The notes beneath the pieces are model-generated. The model made no database searches. It was not told where the DNA came from and saw only the letters and a program-made list of their open reading frames with translations. A program made the translations under genes and the position numbers. Positions 13,541 through 26,642 of a stretch of DNA of 31,258 bases are shown here, in pieces. The stretch comes from Bolinopsis microptera. Lineage: Eukaryota > Ctenophora > Tentaculata > Lobata > Bolinopsidae. Each line of letters begins with the position of its first letter. Position 1 is the first letter of the stretch. The stretch spans positions 1 through 31,258 of the forward strand of contig NW_026971841.1 of NCBI RefSeq assembly GCF_026151205.1. The letters run 5' to 3'.

Positions 13541-16014
13541 TCCTCGGCATTCCCTAAAATCATGTAATTTATTTTTTTTGGCCCCGGAAAGAATGGGGTG
13601 ACTTTGGATCGGCTCCTTCCCGAATACCTTGTGTTTGACCCTGGATTTGAGTTAAGTTGGACTACTTGAATGTGGCCGCTTCGGAGATTTAAACTGAACT
13701 GAAAATATTTGCCCTTTCCAAACAACCTTTTAACCCGGGCCAAACTTTTTGCGTATCATTTAACGGAAGGTGAGGTGTTTTTCTTCTTTCTTTCGGACCT
13801 TAGAACCCCGACGAGTTTCCTCCGGCTTTTTGGGACGAAGATTTCCTAAAACATTTTTTCATTTAGGCGAATCGAAAAAATTAAAAGTAAAATAATATCC
13901 AGCCTAATAAATGATTCTATTAAACTTATTAACAGAAATAAAACAACTTATCGCAGGGTTTTTGTTTTCCCCCTAAATTTTTTTTTAAAAATTAATGAGT
14001 AACAAAAACATAACCGTTTTAGGTATTTAAATCCTCCCCTCCCCCTTTCGGGGGGTATTATTTTCTTCTAAATTCCTTTATTTTTAAGGTTTCCCCTCCT
14101 CCCCCTCCGCTAGACCCTGTGGGAATTCCCCAGATTTTTTCAGAAAAGAAGCATGGATCCGGAGGCTTTCAGAAGAACTGAAAAAATTCCCCTCAGTTAT
14201 TTTTTTTCCCTGATGCAAAGGAATTCTTAAGAACTAGTAAAGAAATTGATGAGGCTTGGGGCCTAATTTACCCCCCGTTAAAGGTGTTTAGACCGCCCTT
14301 GACTTTTGGAGATCGACGTGTGGCGAAGAATTGAACCACCCAAAGAATCCTAAAAGAAATGAAACATTGCATAGCAAATAAACACAACCCCCAAAAGTCC
14401 AATATGGTTTGTGCACATACTTAAAAAACAGAAGAACCCCCCCCTCCCCATTTAACCTGATACCACTAGTATTATCCTCTCAGATACCAGTGGACTATTT
14501 ACAACCCAATACTTATTATGGAATGCCCCTATTTTACTTTTCTTCGAAGTTTTGTCTTTTTTGCTGGCTTGAACCTTTCATCTTGACAGATCATTCAGCC
14601 AGGGATTATTCTTAAAAAATGGAAACAAGAATTATTAAACCATCTAGGTCGATTGATACAGGTTGACCGCCCACATTCACGAAAAATAAAGTAAAAAGGT
14701 GGAATACACGAAGATGACACCACTCAGGCCCTCTATAATAACCGAGAGAGTGAAAATAACGAACCACAATACAGTTTCCCCGCTTTTGGGAGATTCGGTA
14801 AATTAAACACCTTATAGGGGTAATAAAATATATCACACCGAGTTTTTGATTTTTCCCCTTACCTTCGTCTTCGACCCTTTCGGCCAAGACCCCGCCAACC
14901 CCGGGAACCCCTGTTAAACAACCAACGATTTCCCATGGGCCGTGGGATAATCCCTTCCCTCTTAATTCCCAGAAACTACCACTGGATGGTGTATAGAAAT
15001 ATAATTAAATAAATTGAACGGGGATTTTTGTAATGTAACCCTTAACAGAATTTTTAAAGATTCTCCCCCCTGTCCCCCAACACAAAACGACCACTTCCCG
15101 GTTTTAACACGGTTCCCCCCCCAATGATACATTTCTCCCATTTTATTATCCTCCCTCAATTATATGTTAAAGTTTAAAACAATAAACTTAGTTAGATATG
15201 GAAATAGGCATCGGTTCCCCCAAACCACGTTGGGTATTTTCGTTATTTCCATTCAACGAAAGCAGATGACAGTTAATCCAGTAAAGGGCCAGTCCCACCC
15301 CCCCGGGGAGAACTTCATCAACTTCCCCAAGAACCGTGTAACGCCCAGACAAATGGGAAAGCCCTAACCACGCTCCAGCTACCCCTGGAAAAAATGGGGC
15401 ATAATGCAGCAACAACACCAAGAAACCGTTAAACGCATAACCTAAAAACACCAAACGTTTTCCTTCCCCCTATGTTTTTAAAAGAACGGAAGTTTTCCTT
15501 CCCTAACATTAATTTTATACAAGGGGCCAAAAGAGCTTATTTTTTATTAATTTACCCTTTTCCACGCTTTGGCCAAAGAAATTCTTCGTTCCCCAAAAAA
15601 CCTGGGAAAAAAAAATGTGGAATTGAGTTTTTTATGTATGTGTCCCAAAAGTATAAGTTAAGAATTCAAACCGATTTTCCGAGAACATTTGTCCCCCTTA
15701 ATCGCAAAAACGCAAACCCAAAACTTCCTAACACTTGGTGATATCAAACCCACCTTAATAATTAATTATATTAGGTTGCAACGTAATAAAACCCTCGAAA
15801 GCCAAACTTGAATCGACCGAAAATTTCATTTTACTAATTCACCCACGGCGGAGGTTGTGGAAAGAGGGGACCATTCGTAGTTATATTAACCAAATAGGAA
15901 ATAACAATCTAGAAATTTTCCTCTCCGGATAAAAATTGAAAATGGGCGATAACCAACGCCCATCAAACAAATTCATAACAAAAAACATTCTGAAACAGGA
16001 TGGACAAACTTGGT

Positions 16015-16027
16015 CCCCCCCCCCCCC
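16015..16027. repeat. C13 homopolymer tract
   Basis: An uninterrupted run of 13 C, one of several long C tracts on this side of the window (another C13 lies at 2350-2362). It supports the C-run bias of the left part of the window. Confidence 0.8.
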
Positions 16028-16550
16028 TATTAAGGCATTAATTTTTTGGCCCAACAACCGTCCCCCCAGCCAATGGCTGCATATGGAAACTTAATCAAGA
16101 AATTTTGAAATAGGGCCCCCCAAATATCAATGTAACCTAAATTCCCTAACAACAATGAAAAACCAAGTAATTTTTAATTACTTCCCTCCACTTTTTTCAT
16201 CCTCCACTTTTTTCCTTTCTTTGGGTTTTATATTTATAAATCTTCCCCTCGGAGGAGGAGTTAAACCTACACTACTCACTGCCCGATTAAAGAACGGATT
16301 TGTTCTTCATTTCTTCCCTGGTTCTGAAAATCGATTACTTCCCTATGGAAAAACGTCAGCCCCCAAAGCAAAAAGTTTTATAATTAGTTTAATAAAAATT
16401 GAGGAGAAAACAAGAAAAGATGGGAACATAAATATAATAACGGCCAAATGAGTATAATTAACAAACAGCCTAATCCGTCCAGTCACACCCCCCCTCCCCC
16501 CGGTGACCCCCATACACTGTTTTTTTTCCCCCAGTCAAGAATTTTTTTTG

Positions 16551-19000
16551 TCCACAATCTACTTTAATCTTCTCTCTTTCAACCCCCTAAATTTTTAACT
16601 ATTTTTTTCGCTGGCCGTGGACTTCTTCAGCCTTCCCCCTTTTTTTTCTTGGCCCATTTTTTATACCACTTCTATGTTAAAAATTCGAAGACAAATTTCT
16701 TTTTCTTCCGTCGTTGAGTTTTTTTTATTTTAATCCCACTATCACTGAATATATTATATTGATTTCTCATTAAATTAATTTTAAATATAAATAGGGGAAT
16801 TTTTTTGGAGTTTTTCTCCCACCAACCCACATAATTTGGGTTAGGCAGTATAAATCTCGGAAATTTGAGGTATCCAAGAACATTTACAATGCAATAGGGG
16901 AAGGGAAAAGAAAATTATTGTTTTTTCAATTACTATTTTACGGGGGACCATTGAAATTCAAAAAACCTATTCTAACTGGAAGGTCCAATCTCTGTATTCT
17001 ATCCATTCCTATTCGGATAAAAACTTAATTCACTTTGCCAATTGCTGAGCTATTCGCTTTCATCACTAGAACTTTTTTTCTTCTTCTTCTTTTTTTTACC
17101 TTCTTTCTTTTCTTTTTCGTCTTTTAAAAACCCAAACCCTCTATTGCAAGGACAGGGGATGGGTTTGCCTTTTACTTGCAAAGCTAAAGGCATGGACGGA
17201 ATTAGCGGGGGGGGGGGGGGGACTGAACAAGATATTTTTATAAAAACGTAAAAATATTTTTCTAAGGGCGAATGATTTTTTTCTTTCCGATATCCCCCAC
17301 TTTAATTAAAATTAAAAAGGCATTTTAATAGGGATAGTTTTAGGTTTTACGGGACAGGTTTGGCGTTATTTAAAATTCGTGGGTTTTTGGATTACGGGCA
17401 GATCTGTTACTCTGTTCAAATAGTAGAAAAATAACCAGGGTGGGGGTTCCCCGCCCCCCCCCGGGGGGCCCACTTTAAAAACGGGGGACCGTGTTAACTG
17501 TGCCCCACAAATACCAGCTTATTATTTTCATTTTTAAATCACCAATTTTGCCATTGGTTTTTGAAACACAACCGGAAATCCGCTTACTAAAAAAAAAACA
17601 AAACAAAAAACCCAGTTAGCAAATTCTGGAGGTGCAAGTGACGGGGTTCCGGTTGAGGTGGGCAACACCGGGGGCAGGGCAAACCTCCCAATTTTACTTG
17701 GGCCATGGGATGATATCGGGAGCGTGGGGGGGGGACTCTCCTCTCTGACCAATAAGTATTTTCCATGAGGACCCCCAATTTTCACAGTCTGCGATCGGAA
17801 TATAAAATCTGCAACGGTTTGTTGCTCCGTTTTCTACCCCCCATTAGCTCTATCTGGTTCCAAATTTTTACCGTTTTCCGTCGATACGTGACCGAAACAC
17901 TTACATGTGTGCTTGAAAGGAAAAAAAAGTAATTAAAACCATAGCCTTGGTAAGAATTTATTTGTTTTTATCCGGAACTAATAAAAAAATGTTTTTATAT
18001 ATAGGAGATTTATTTGTTCTGCCAACCGGCTTAGGCTCCTTCTTACCGACCAGTTTCATCTAAGGGAAACCATTAAACTGACTCATTTGAAAAACAAGTT
18101 ATTTGCTACAAAGGAAAAAAATAACTCCTGTCTGGAGAATTAAAACTAAATAATTGGCGCATATACATTACTAGTTTTATTTTAAACAATTACCTTTACA
18201 AAAATATATCAGGGATGGGCGTGAAATACCTAGGCAGAAAGTTGGTGAAAAACTGTATTTAGTTTTTTTGACATAAACGTGGGGTACCTGCGTTGGCGGA
18301 AAAATCAAAAAATGGAAAAACCACAATTAATTATGGATCTAAGTTAAAGGCCAGTTATTTGTCAGCATTTGGTGAAGGGTGGCAAAAATACCTTACTAAC
18401 ATGTAGCCTAGGCATACTATGATAGGTAATAACTTGGCAGGTGTCGTTTGCCTCCCGGTGCAGTGTTTTACCCAGCAGTAAACCCCAAATCTTTCTCAGA
18501 TTTTAACGGCCTTTCTTGAGCTGTCAAAAGCTTATATGAAGGAAAAAAGAAACAAAATGTGGTAAAACTATTGGGGATTCCCCAACCTGTTTTCAAGGGA
18601 AAAAGTTTGGAGTGAATACATATTGGTTAATTTGTATTTCCCCCAATATAGGAAAATTTTTCTGAATTTACTAGAACAATTGGTCCCTTTACTATCAGTT
18701 AAAAAAACCCCGATATAACTGCCCCCACCCCCCCGATTTTGCAGCATAAACCTCGAATTTAACCCGCCGGTCCATTTTTTTCCTTTTTCCCCACATAATT
18801 CCCGAGCGGTATATCGGGGGTTTTTGTACTATTAACTTGGGGGGGACTGGTATGTTCTTCGGCGTCAAAACGGCCAAATACCGTTAAGTAAATATATTAA
18901 TTTCTATTTAAGGCTATGACCAGTGCTGGAGGGGGACCCGTGTCATGTACTAAAATAAAACGCGTTACAGTCTCTTTTCCCATTTAAAAATTATTAGGGT
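16551..19000. other. Transition zone with mixed C and G runs, no supported gene
   Basis: C runs and G runs occur at more similar levels here, between the C-biased left part and the G-biased right part. Short open frames exist (for example 17534-17785 minus), but their residues follow the base composition and show no motif. A G15 run lies at 17207-17221. Nothing else can be annotated. Confidence 0.5.
17207..17221. repeat. G15 homopolymer tract
   Basis: An uninterrupted run of 15 G near the point where the run bias of the window changes from C to G. No gene or regulatory context is visible. Confidence 0.8.
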
Positions 19001-21426
19001 TTCAGGGGGGGGAACTCGATAAATTGCACATTTAATAATTAAATTGTTAGAGCATTTTTTTTCATCCTATTAGTGGGATTTTGGGGGACTAAATTTAACT
19101 TTCAAACTGGGGGGTACCCCCAAAAACTAATTTTTATGACTTTGGTAGCAATTGTGATGATTTGAGGTAGGGGGGTGACTGAACAATCTATCTAAATTTT
19201 GCTCATTATGTTACGGGCAAAATTGTTTCGGCAGGGGCAGGAACTACTTTTAAATTTCATTTTCAGGAACATAAAAATATATATCTTTTTTTACGATTAT
19301 TAACGGTTGGGGATATTGGGGACCCCACCCATTCGTGTATACGAAAAATGGGGCTGAAAAAATAAATCCACCATTATTTACTATTATTTTTTTGCGGATG
19401 TGATCAATCCGTATTACGTTTTAACGTATGGGTTGAGAGCACCCTTTATCTCTCCGAACCCCCACATCTTTTTTCGGCCTGTAAGACTTTAAAAGCCTGA
19501 AAGGTATTGTTTTTTTTTTGTTTAACCTATTCATCTTGGGCTTCTCCCTAGCTTCTTCAATCGTTTAAATCTTGGTTTTCGGGGTTTAAACTTGTTTCAT
19601 TCGTGCTGGGCCACACGGTCCTGTACAAATATGCAATAAATACAAAACAACTGGATAAAAGTGAGTGTTTTGGGGGGGGGATCCTCTGATAACAAGATCA
19701 ATTGGCGGGGTTTGAGTGGGGACATTTTCCTTTGATGGTCAAATCTAAGGGGGGCAACCTTTACCTTAAACCTACTTCCCTTGGTGGTCTCTGGGGAGTG
19801 CGGGACCAAAAATTGGGTATTTCGGTGGGGGACATTGTTCTTTTTGGGCTCACCATTCAAACAAAACTAATTACTCTTTATCCCCCTCTGGGTGTTCAAC
19901 TTCTGGCTTTGCTTCCTCATTCTGTTATTTGGGCCTGCCCATCTTGAGTTAAGGCTGGAGTTCGCCTTGCTTTTTCCTTTTTTAGGGTCCATTAGAAATC
20001 TGGGAGTAAAAGGGGCGGGCCTAACTGTGATTTTGCTGTCTGTAATTTGGTTCACTCTGGCCTTGGTATTATTCCCCATTTAGTACCGCTTGTGCGTTTG
20101 ACAAAAACCCAAGTTTGTCACACGTTCGAATTTACCCAGGTATACAGATGTTCACACTTTTTTGTTCCACCAGAGCCTTTCCTTGTTTGGAGGTTGGGGT
20201 TCCCACCCTCTGCTCCGTTGGCTTGGGCATTTATAGTTATGCCCTATAGCTTTTTCATCGTTCTTTTTCGTCAACCCCCTCGGGATTGCTCTTGCTGATT
20301 TTTTCTTTTTCACAGGTAAGGAGAGGAATAAATTCTGGTTATTTACCCCCGGGTTGTGCAAGGGCGGCTTTTTTACTTCTAACTTACATGGATGAGGGCT
20401 TTTTATTACCTCCTCTCCTTCGGACCTTTCACGGCAACTTAAAAAACCCAGAGGGACCAATGATTTCAAAAATTCATACCGTACATTGGGAACAGCGATA
20501 ACCAACCCCCCCAAGGCTTTTCTTCGTTGTTTTTATGATCCAAGGTTTTGGCCTTTCTTCTTTTTCCCTTTGCCTCAAAATACCGGGCCATGTCTTAAAA
20601 ACTTCTTTATCTACATGATACATCGTTAAAGAGCTTTGGGGGAGGGAGGGTCGTTTGAAAAAAATTGCAATCCTTAGGGGACCTTTGCGGGGGACAAATT
20701 TGGGGAAGAACCAAGGGGACTAGGTCGTATGTGTCATTTTAAAAGTTGGAATTGCGGTGGGGAAGATAACGATTGGCAACCGGTTGACACTTTATAAAAT
20801 TAAGGGACTCATGCCAGCCAGGGGGTAAAACGTTTTATGTGAAATTTTAATTTTTAATAGGGATAAATTAAACCTCTATTCTTTTGCGGGGGAAATTTCG
20901 ATTGGTTGTCTGGTTTGGTTTATATTTACCTCGCTGGGTTCAAATTTGTGTGGGGAGGTTGAAATTAAAGTGGAAATTTGTAGATTTATTAATAATTTAC
21001 ATTGTAAGTTATTTATTCACAAAGGGATTTATAAAATTGTTTAAGGAATTTTTGTTCTTGTGATGGAAACCTGGAGGGTGTTAGGGGGGACATCTAACTT
21101 AAGGGTGGGGTATACCGGTTCCGGCAAAATTTAGGGGGAGGGGGGTTTGGTTTTTTGGGGGATTTCGGTCCTAATTCCACGGGGGAACTGGGGGAGGGTG
21201 GGGTTTCTGATGATCCGGATCAATTTTTTGGGGCCAGACTATTAAACGAAAATAAATAGTTCCCATTTTTTTATTACATAAAAAAACTCTTTGACACGAA
21301 AATTACATCTGTTAAGTTTTTGATCCCCTGTATTTTGGGAACGGGAAGTATTTAAAATGTACCTAAATGTTAACTTGTTCGCTAAACTTGTTCGGGGGGG
21401 GGGGACACTTTTAAAATGTTATTTGT

Positions 21427-21462
<36 letters not shown>

Positions 21463-21528
21463 CGGGGGGGGGGGGTGGGGGGTGGGGGTGTTTTGTAAAA
21501 TTCGGGGGGGGGGGGGGGGAGGGGGGGG
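21427..21528. repeat. G36 tract followed by G-rich sequence
   Basis: 36 consecutive G at 21427-21462, then one C, then further G runs broken by single T, C or A bases to about 21528. The Gly-rich reading frames over it are products of the tract. If real it would be a strong G-quadruplex former. Together with the poly-G runs at 11073 and at the window end, it may instead mark failed sequencing. Confidence 0.85.
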
Positions 21529-21738
21529 TGGTCAAACACCCGGGACAGGGGGAGGTGTGGTCTGGGGTATAATCTGCTTATTTTGGCGGACGATCCTAAG
21601 TAGATGGCACCTTAACAACCCAAGTAAATTAGTGAGTTCTCAAGATTTACAATCCCATTTAATTTCTATTATTCACTTACCCCACTCGGCTTTTTGGACT
21701 GCCAATTTTAATCTGTTTTCCAAATATGGATCATTGAG

Positions 21739-22140
21739 ATGTTAAATCAATCATTGGCCATAAAAATTATTATAAAAACTAGATATTTTGCAGATCTAAA
21801 CAAGTATTTTTTCGTGGGAGAATATGAAGGCATTTTCCCGAGATTTGCAGATGGCCAAAATCGATATGGACAAAAATTTGCGGGATTACCTTGCCGCCAG
21901 GACGACGGTCGAAGGTCGATTCTACAGTTTATTGCATGGGTATAAAGTGGCAATGTTATTTGCCCCCCCTCGTGGTGTCATTTGCAGTGATATGCCCAGG
22001 GCCGGCATTAAAAACAGCGAAAAACTTTCACATGGCATTTATTAACGATGCATAATGATGGGATTCCGATGGCTGCTCAAAGACTTAAAGGCGCAATGCT
22101 ATATGTTATTTTATCTAAAATTTAAAATTGCCCAATAAAA
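21739..22140. other. Cleaner segment with overlapping unexplained open frames
   Basis: About 400 bases that are largely free of long runs and have a more balanced base composition than their flanks. Open frames overlap on both strands: 21739-21945 plus, 21824-22045 plus and 21747-21953 minus. The 73-codon plus frame from 21824 is polar and mixed in character (many Lys, Arg, Asp, Met), unlike the homopolymer-driven frames around it, so it is the only part of the first 26 kb that resembles coding sequence. I do not recognise the protein, no frame continues beyond about 75 codons, and there is no clear partner exon. It could be a fragment of a real exon, a degraded repeat or chance. Confidence 0.25.
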
Positions 22141-23720
22141 TTTTAAAATGGCGCAGCGCAAGCAAATGCGGTGCTGTATCTTGTATTTGCTTTTCTCGGG
22201 GCCTTTTTTCATATATAAAACGGAATTTTCCGTCGCGTGTTTTTTTCCGTTTATAACACACTATATTTATTTTGGAAAAAAAATTATGCATGTTGCCCTT
22301 AGTTGGGCACCTTTTGTGAGGGTGGATTTTCATTGGTTCTCAAACTTAATCCATGGTGGGGATATTTTCTTTGGGGGGGGACGGTTGTAAGTTTCTGGAG
22401 GTCCTAATTGGTTAACTCTTTAAAAAATTTTACTTCCCAGCCCCGGGGGGGTCGACCACCGTCCGTGGGAAAATTAGGTTTGGTATTACCCTATTACTTT
22501 GGGGTATACTGTTGGTGCTTCTCCGACTAGATTCTATTTTTCTAAGTTTCGGAGCCCATAATGCCCATACTATAATGCTAGGATTTTCATTTTAAATTCC
22601 CCACAATGGATAAAATTAAATAATCCGGCCGCCTAATTTTTTAAAATTGCTTTTTGGCGGGAATGAAAGCGTGGGTGGTCGGGTAATCCATGTGGGCAAA
22701 AGGCCCGGCTCAAATAAAACTGTGTTGTTTTAATTGGCGTTGGGTATTTGTTAACTCCAGGTTTGGTGGCAAAAAAAACAATTTCTAACGAAATTTGTGA
22801 AAAAACATTTTTAATCATAGTGAAACAATAACCACCTTTTCCAAGCTTTGTTTCTTGAATGGTACATTTCAGTGAAAATTAAAACCTTTGTTCATAGGAG
22901 GAGTTAAAATTTTTTCCTTTAACTTCGGGGCCAAAATTTTTTACGTTTCATTGAACATTGAGATATAAAAAAATTGGGGCCAAAAAATATGTGGTTCAAA
23001 AATCCTATAAAGTAAAGCGGTAGTTTGAATAATATTTACCCAACCCCCATCCTCTTTTCCCAAACCTTGTGGGGGGGGGAAATTTTCCCATGGTTCCCAA
23101 ACCAGAAAAACAAACGGTGGTAAAGATTAATAACCAAAAGGACAAGGGTACGCGAATATATTTCAATTTTTTCTTCTGGATTATCTTTGTTAAAACTATA
23201 TTATTTTTCCTTCCCAAAGGGTGTCAACATTCCAAAACGTTACCCAAGTGGGTAATAAACCATGGGTAGGGGGGGGGACTCTAAATCAAACGAAAACCTT
23301 ATTTTCGATTATGCTCCAAAATATGTCGAGAAAACATTCAAAACATTTTTCGGATATCCACCATTTGATGAATGGGATATTGGAAACTAATCTTTCAATT
23401 CTCTGTCGTGTTTTTTTTTTAGGTTCTTGCTTTTTTGGAACATCAACCAAGTTGGTAGTTATACAATTTCCAAGGCCACCGCCCAGGGGTCAGTACTCAC
23501 AGATTTTTTATGGTTTGAATTGTCAATTAACCCGTATATAACATTAATATTTTTAGGTACACCAGTTTTTATTAGTTTACTAAAAGTCCTTTGTGGGTTG
23601 AACAAAATCCATATTATTATGTTTTTGTATTTAATTAAAAATTTGGTCCGGGCCCTTGTTAGATGGGGGGCAGGGGACGCGGGTTTTGTTTTGGGGAAAA
23701 GGGGAGGAAGAAAAACCTAA

Positions 23721-25450
23721 TTAAAAAATTTAAAAAAAAAAAATAAATTTTTGTTTAAAACTGATTATAATTTAATCAAATTTAAAAAAAAACTAAAAAA
23801 AAGGAAAAAAGTAGTAAAAAAAAGTTTTATTTTTTTAAAAAAAAAAACTTAAAAAAAAGATACTAAACTGAAAAAATTGGGATCCCCTTAGTGTTAGGGC
23901 CCCCCATTTTTTTCATGGACAAAAAAAAAAATTTCTTTGATCGTGCTTCAAGGGTGAATTTTTGTCAGGAAAAAAAAAACCCTCCAAAAAAAAAAAATCT
24001 CCCTTCCAAACCTCCCCGTGCCTGGAATAGGGGGGACCCTTTAATTTAAAAGGTTTGGGGGGAAAAGTTTTAAATTGGGAAAAAAATTTCCCCTATTGTT
24101 TTAATTTTTTTTTGATTTTTTCAATTTGTTGATTACATAAAATTGTTTGAATCTGTTCTTAAAACGGTAAAAAGTTTTTTGAATTTTTTTTAAACAAAAT
24201 TTGTTTTTTGATAATTGTTTTTTTAAAAAATAAGTTTTTCAAAACTTTAATTTTCGTTGTTTCCATGGTGAAATCCCCCCCTGGAAATTTTTGAAAAGTT
24301 TTTTTACAATTTATTTAAAAACTGGAGGGGCCCTTTGAAGGGGGTGGTTTTTCCTTGACCCATGCCCCCTTTTTTCCTGAAAAATAAAAAAATTTAAAAA
24401 ATAGAAAAAAGTTTTATAAATTTTATACTTATAACAGAAAAGCCGAAAAATTTTACAAAAAGTTTAAAACCGATTTTTCCGTTTAAAAAAAAAAAGGGGA
24501 AAAAAGTTAATACAAAACTGCTGGGCTTTCATGGAAAAAAGTTTTTTTCGTGGATTACGGGTTTTTCTCTGGGAAAAAATTTTAAAAAAACTAAAAAAAA
24601 TCCCCCCGATCACCCGACAAAAAGGCCCCTGAAGTTTTTCACAAAAGGTCTTTGGGGGATTGTCAGCACCAGTTTCGAATATGGGCGGGCCTAGTGGCCC
24701 CCCTTGCCGTCTATATTGGGGGGCTTGAAGAAAAAAATCGAGGGAAGCTTGGTTAAAAGGCTCCCGTCCCTAGTTTTAAAAAAAATTTCCCCCTTTTTGG
24801 GGGAAGTGATAACAAAATTTTTTTCCAATCATTGAAAAAAAAGGAAATTCAAAAGAAAAAAAAAAAATTTCAAAAAAGAAAAAAAGGAAATTTAAAATTT
24901 TAGACATTTTTTCAGAAAAAAAAAAAAGGATGTTAAAACAAATTCATAAAAAATTTTAAGGCCCTTTAGGGGTTGACTTTTTCTCCTTGCTGCTAGTTTG
25001 GTTTTTTGGGGAAAAGGACCCCGGTAACAACGGGGGCAAGGGAAATTTTTCGCGTGCTGAAAAGGGTTTTTTGCACACACCCAAAAACACTTTGTTCAGT
25101 TAAGTTTTTTAGAGGGGGGACCCGGTCATATTAGGGGGGGTAGAAAAGGGAAAAAATTGTTAGAGGACATTTGGGGGCTGTTTATAGTTGCTTCTATAGG
25201 GTTTGCAGTTTTTGTTGGACAAAAAGGTTTTTACATAAAAAAAATGTTTTGTTTTTTATTGTGTAGTTCAAGGATTTAAAATGCAGCCTTCAAAAGGGGA
25301 TATTGGGGTGGGTGGGGGAAAAAAAAATTTGGCCCTTTGTTTTTCAATGGTTTTAAAAAGGGTTTTGAACTTGAAAGGGTTTTTTCAAAAAAAAAAAAAA
25401 AAAAAACCCCTTTTAAAAAAATGGTAATTATTTTTTGGTAGACTTGTCTT
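23721..25450. other. Second low-complexity homopolymer block
   Basis: Runs of A, T, G and C follow one another almost without mixed sequence, as at the very start of the window. No reading frame or RNA gene can be supported. The sequence gradually becomes more normal after about 25,450. Confidence 0.65.
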
Positions 25451-26482
25451 TGTGTTTAAATCCTTAAAGAAAAAATTTTTTTGTTTATAGTAATTTCTTT
25501 ACCAGGTCCTTGGGGGAGGGAAAGAAATTGGGGTTAGTCCCCCGTATATGTAGCCTCTTCCAAAATTTAACCCCTGCCAAATGGTCTGGTTTGTTTACCC
25601 CCTTTGGGGACATTGGGACCTTTTTTTTTCCAAAAAATTTTGGGTTGACTTCAAAAAATGTTATGCAGGGTTATTGTGGGGGAAATCTCAATGGTGTGGG
25701 GAGTGATTGGTTTTCTGGTGCATAATATATAAAATTAACGGGCAGAAGGACGTTTAGGTTGAATAAGTGTGGGTGAATGGAATCCGCTAGGGGGGCCAAC
25801 TTTTGGTGGTTAGTATTAGATTTTTGTAAATAATTTTTTTTTTTAATTTTTATTTTAAACTTATTTTTTAAAATAAAATTCAAACAGTTTTAGGTTAACC
25901 CACCATATTTTGTGAGATATGATATTATAAACTGAAGTAGTCATTTATATTGGATCATCCCATGGTTGGCAAACTATTACAAAAAGTTTTTTTCAAAACC
26001 TCCATTGGGGGCATGTTGTGGTCCTAAGGGTGTTGTAAATGGAGATGAAACGAGGAGCATTAATATATTTTGCTCTGATTATAGTATGTATAGTTGGTGG
26101 TCTGGTGCGTGCATTTTGTTACATGGCGGATGATAATTTTTCATCACAAATGTAGCAAATTATTTAATTAGGACGAGTTGCTGGTCTTTTTAGGGTGGGT
26201 TAATTATGTCGGTTAATAATTATTAAATTTAAAAAATAAATTAATTATCTTTAATTGAATATAATTGTTATATAATTGATCAAATTAAAAATAAATAAGT
26301 GCTGTTTTTGCATTATAATATATGGGTTTGATTTGGTTTGTTGCGTTTTTGGTGGTTGGTTTTGTTTTTTTTCTTTTTTTTTTTTAATTTTTTTTTTTTT
26401 TTAAAGTTTTTTTTTAAAAACCGTCAAAACAAACAAATTGTTTGTTGTTTTGTGTTAACCCAAATCAAACATTATTAATGGA

Positions 26483-26545
26483 TTTTAGTCAAAACTACTT
26501 TTTATGGGTTCAACAAAGGACATTTTAGGGTCATTTTGACTAAAA
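26483..26545. repeat. 12-bp perfect inverted repeat
   Basis: TTTTAGTCAAAA at 26483-26494 is the exact reverse complement of 26534-26545, with 39 bases between the arms. The complementarity does not extend on either side, and I see no target-site duplication, so it cannot be called a transposon. A short AT-rich inverted repeat is the most that can be said. Confidence 0.5.
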
Positions 26546-26568
26546 GTTTATCAGGAAAAGTGGTCGTA

Positions 26569-26642
26569 AGAAAAAAAAAAAAATAAAAAAAAAAAAAAAA
26601 AGTGGTTAAAAATATTTTTTTTAAATTTTTTTTTTTTTTTTT
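26569..26642. repeat. Poly-A tract facing a poly-T tract
   Basis: An A-rich run (26569-26601, one T interruption) is followed after a short spacer by a T-rich run (about 26614-26642). The two can pair as a hairpin. Such a pair could be two retroposon tails in opposite orientation or simple-sequence drift. No body of a retroposon is recognisable on either side. Confidence 0.6.

Larger units (their letters stand above)
2101..16550. other. C- and A-run-rich sequence, no supported gene
   Basis: About 14 kb in which runs of four or more C (and of A) recur on the + strand, while comparable G runs are rare. Open frames rarely exceed 100 codons. Their translations are dominated by Lys/Asn/Pro/Phe from homopolymers on one strand and Gly/Phe/Lys on the other, and none shows a domain or catalytic motif that I recognise. 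The one-sided run bias suggests systematic base-calling error from reads of one orientation. Real genes could be hidden here by frameshifts, so the absence of genes is a statement about readability and not about biology. Confidence 0.6.
19001..23720. other. G- and T-run-rich sequence, no supported gene
   Basis: Here the + strand favours runs of G and T, the complement of the pattern before 16.5 kb. Open frames stay under about 120 codons and are strongly hydrophobic (Phe, Leu, Val, Gly) on the + strand because of T and G runs. None shows a domain that I recognise. The hydrophobic frame at 19892-20083 looks like a membrane protein at first sight, but it is explained by base composition. Confidence 0.55.

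Noticed and set aside
19892-20083. Hydrophobic frame that looks like a membrane protein or mitochondrial subunit.
   Set aside because: T and G runs produce Phe, Leu, Val and Gly in any frame here. There is no conserved motif, and two other plus-strand frames overlap this region.
1-26000. Fold-back (palindromic) read, suggested by the C-to-G run switch.
   Set aside because: Landmarks do not mirror: the G36 block at 21.4 kb has no matching C block at the reflected distance, and spot checks by eye found no reverse-complement matches. A full self dot-plot would settle it.
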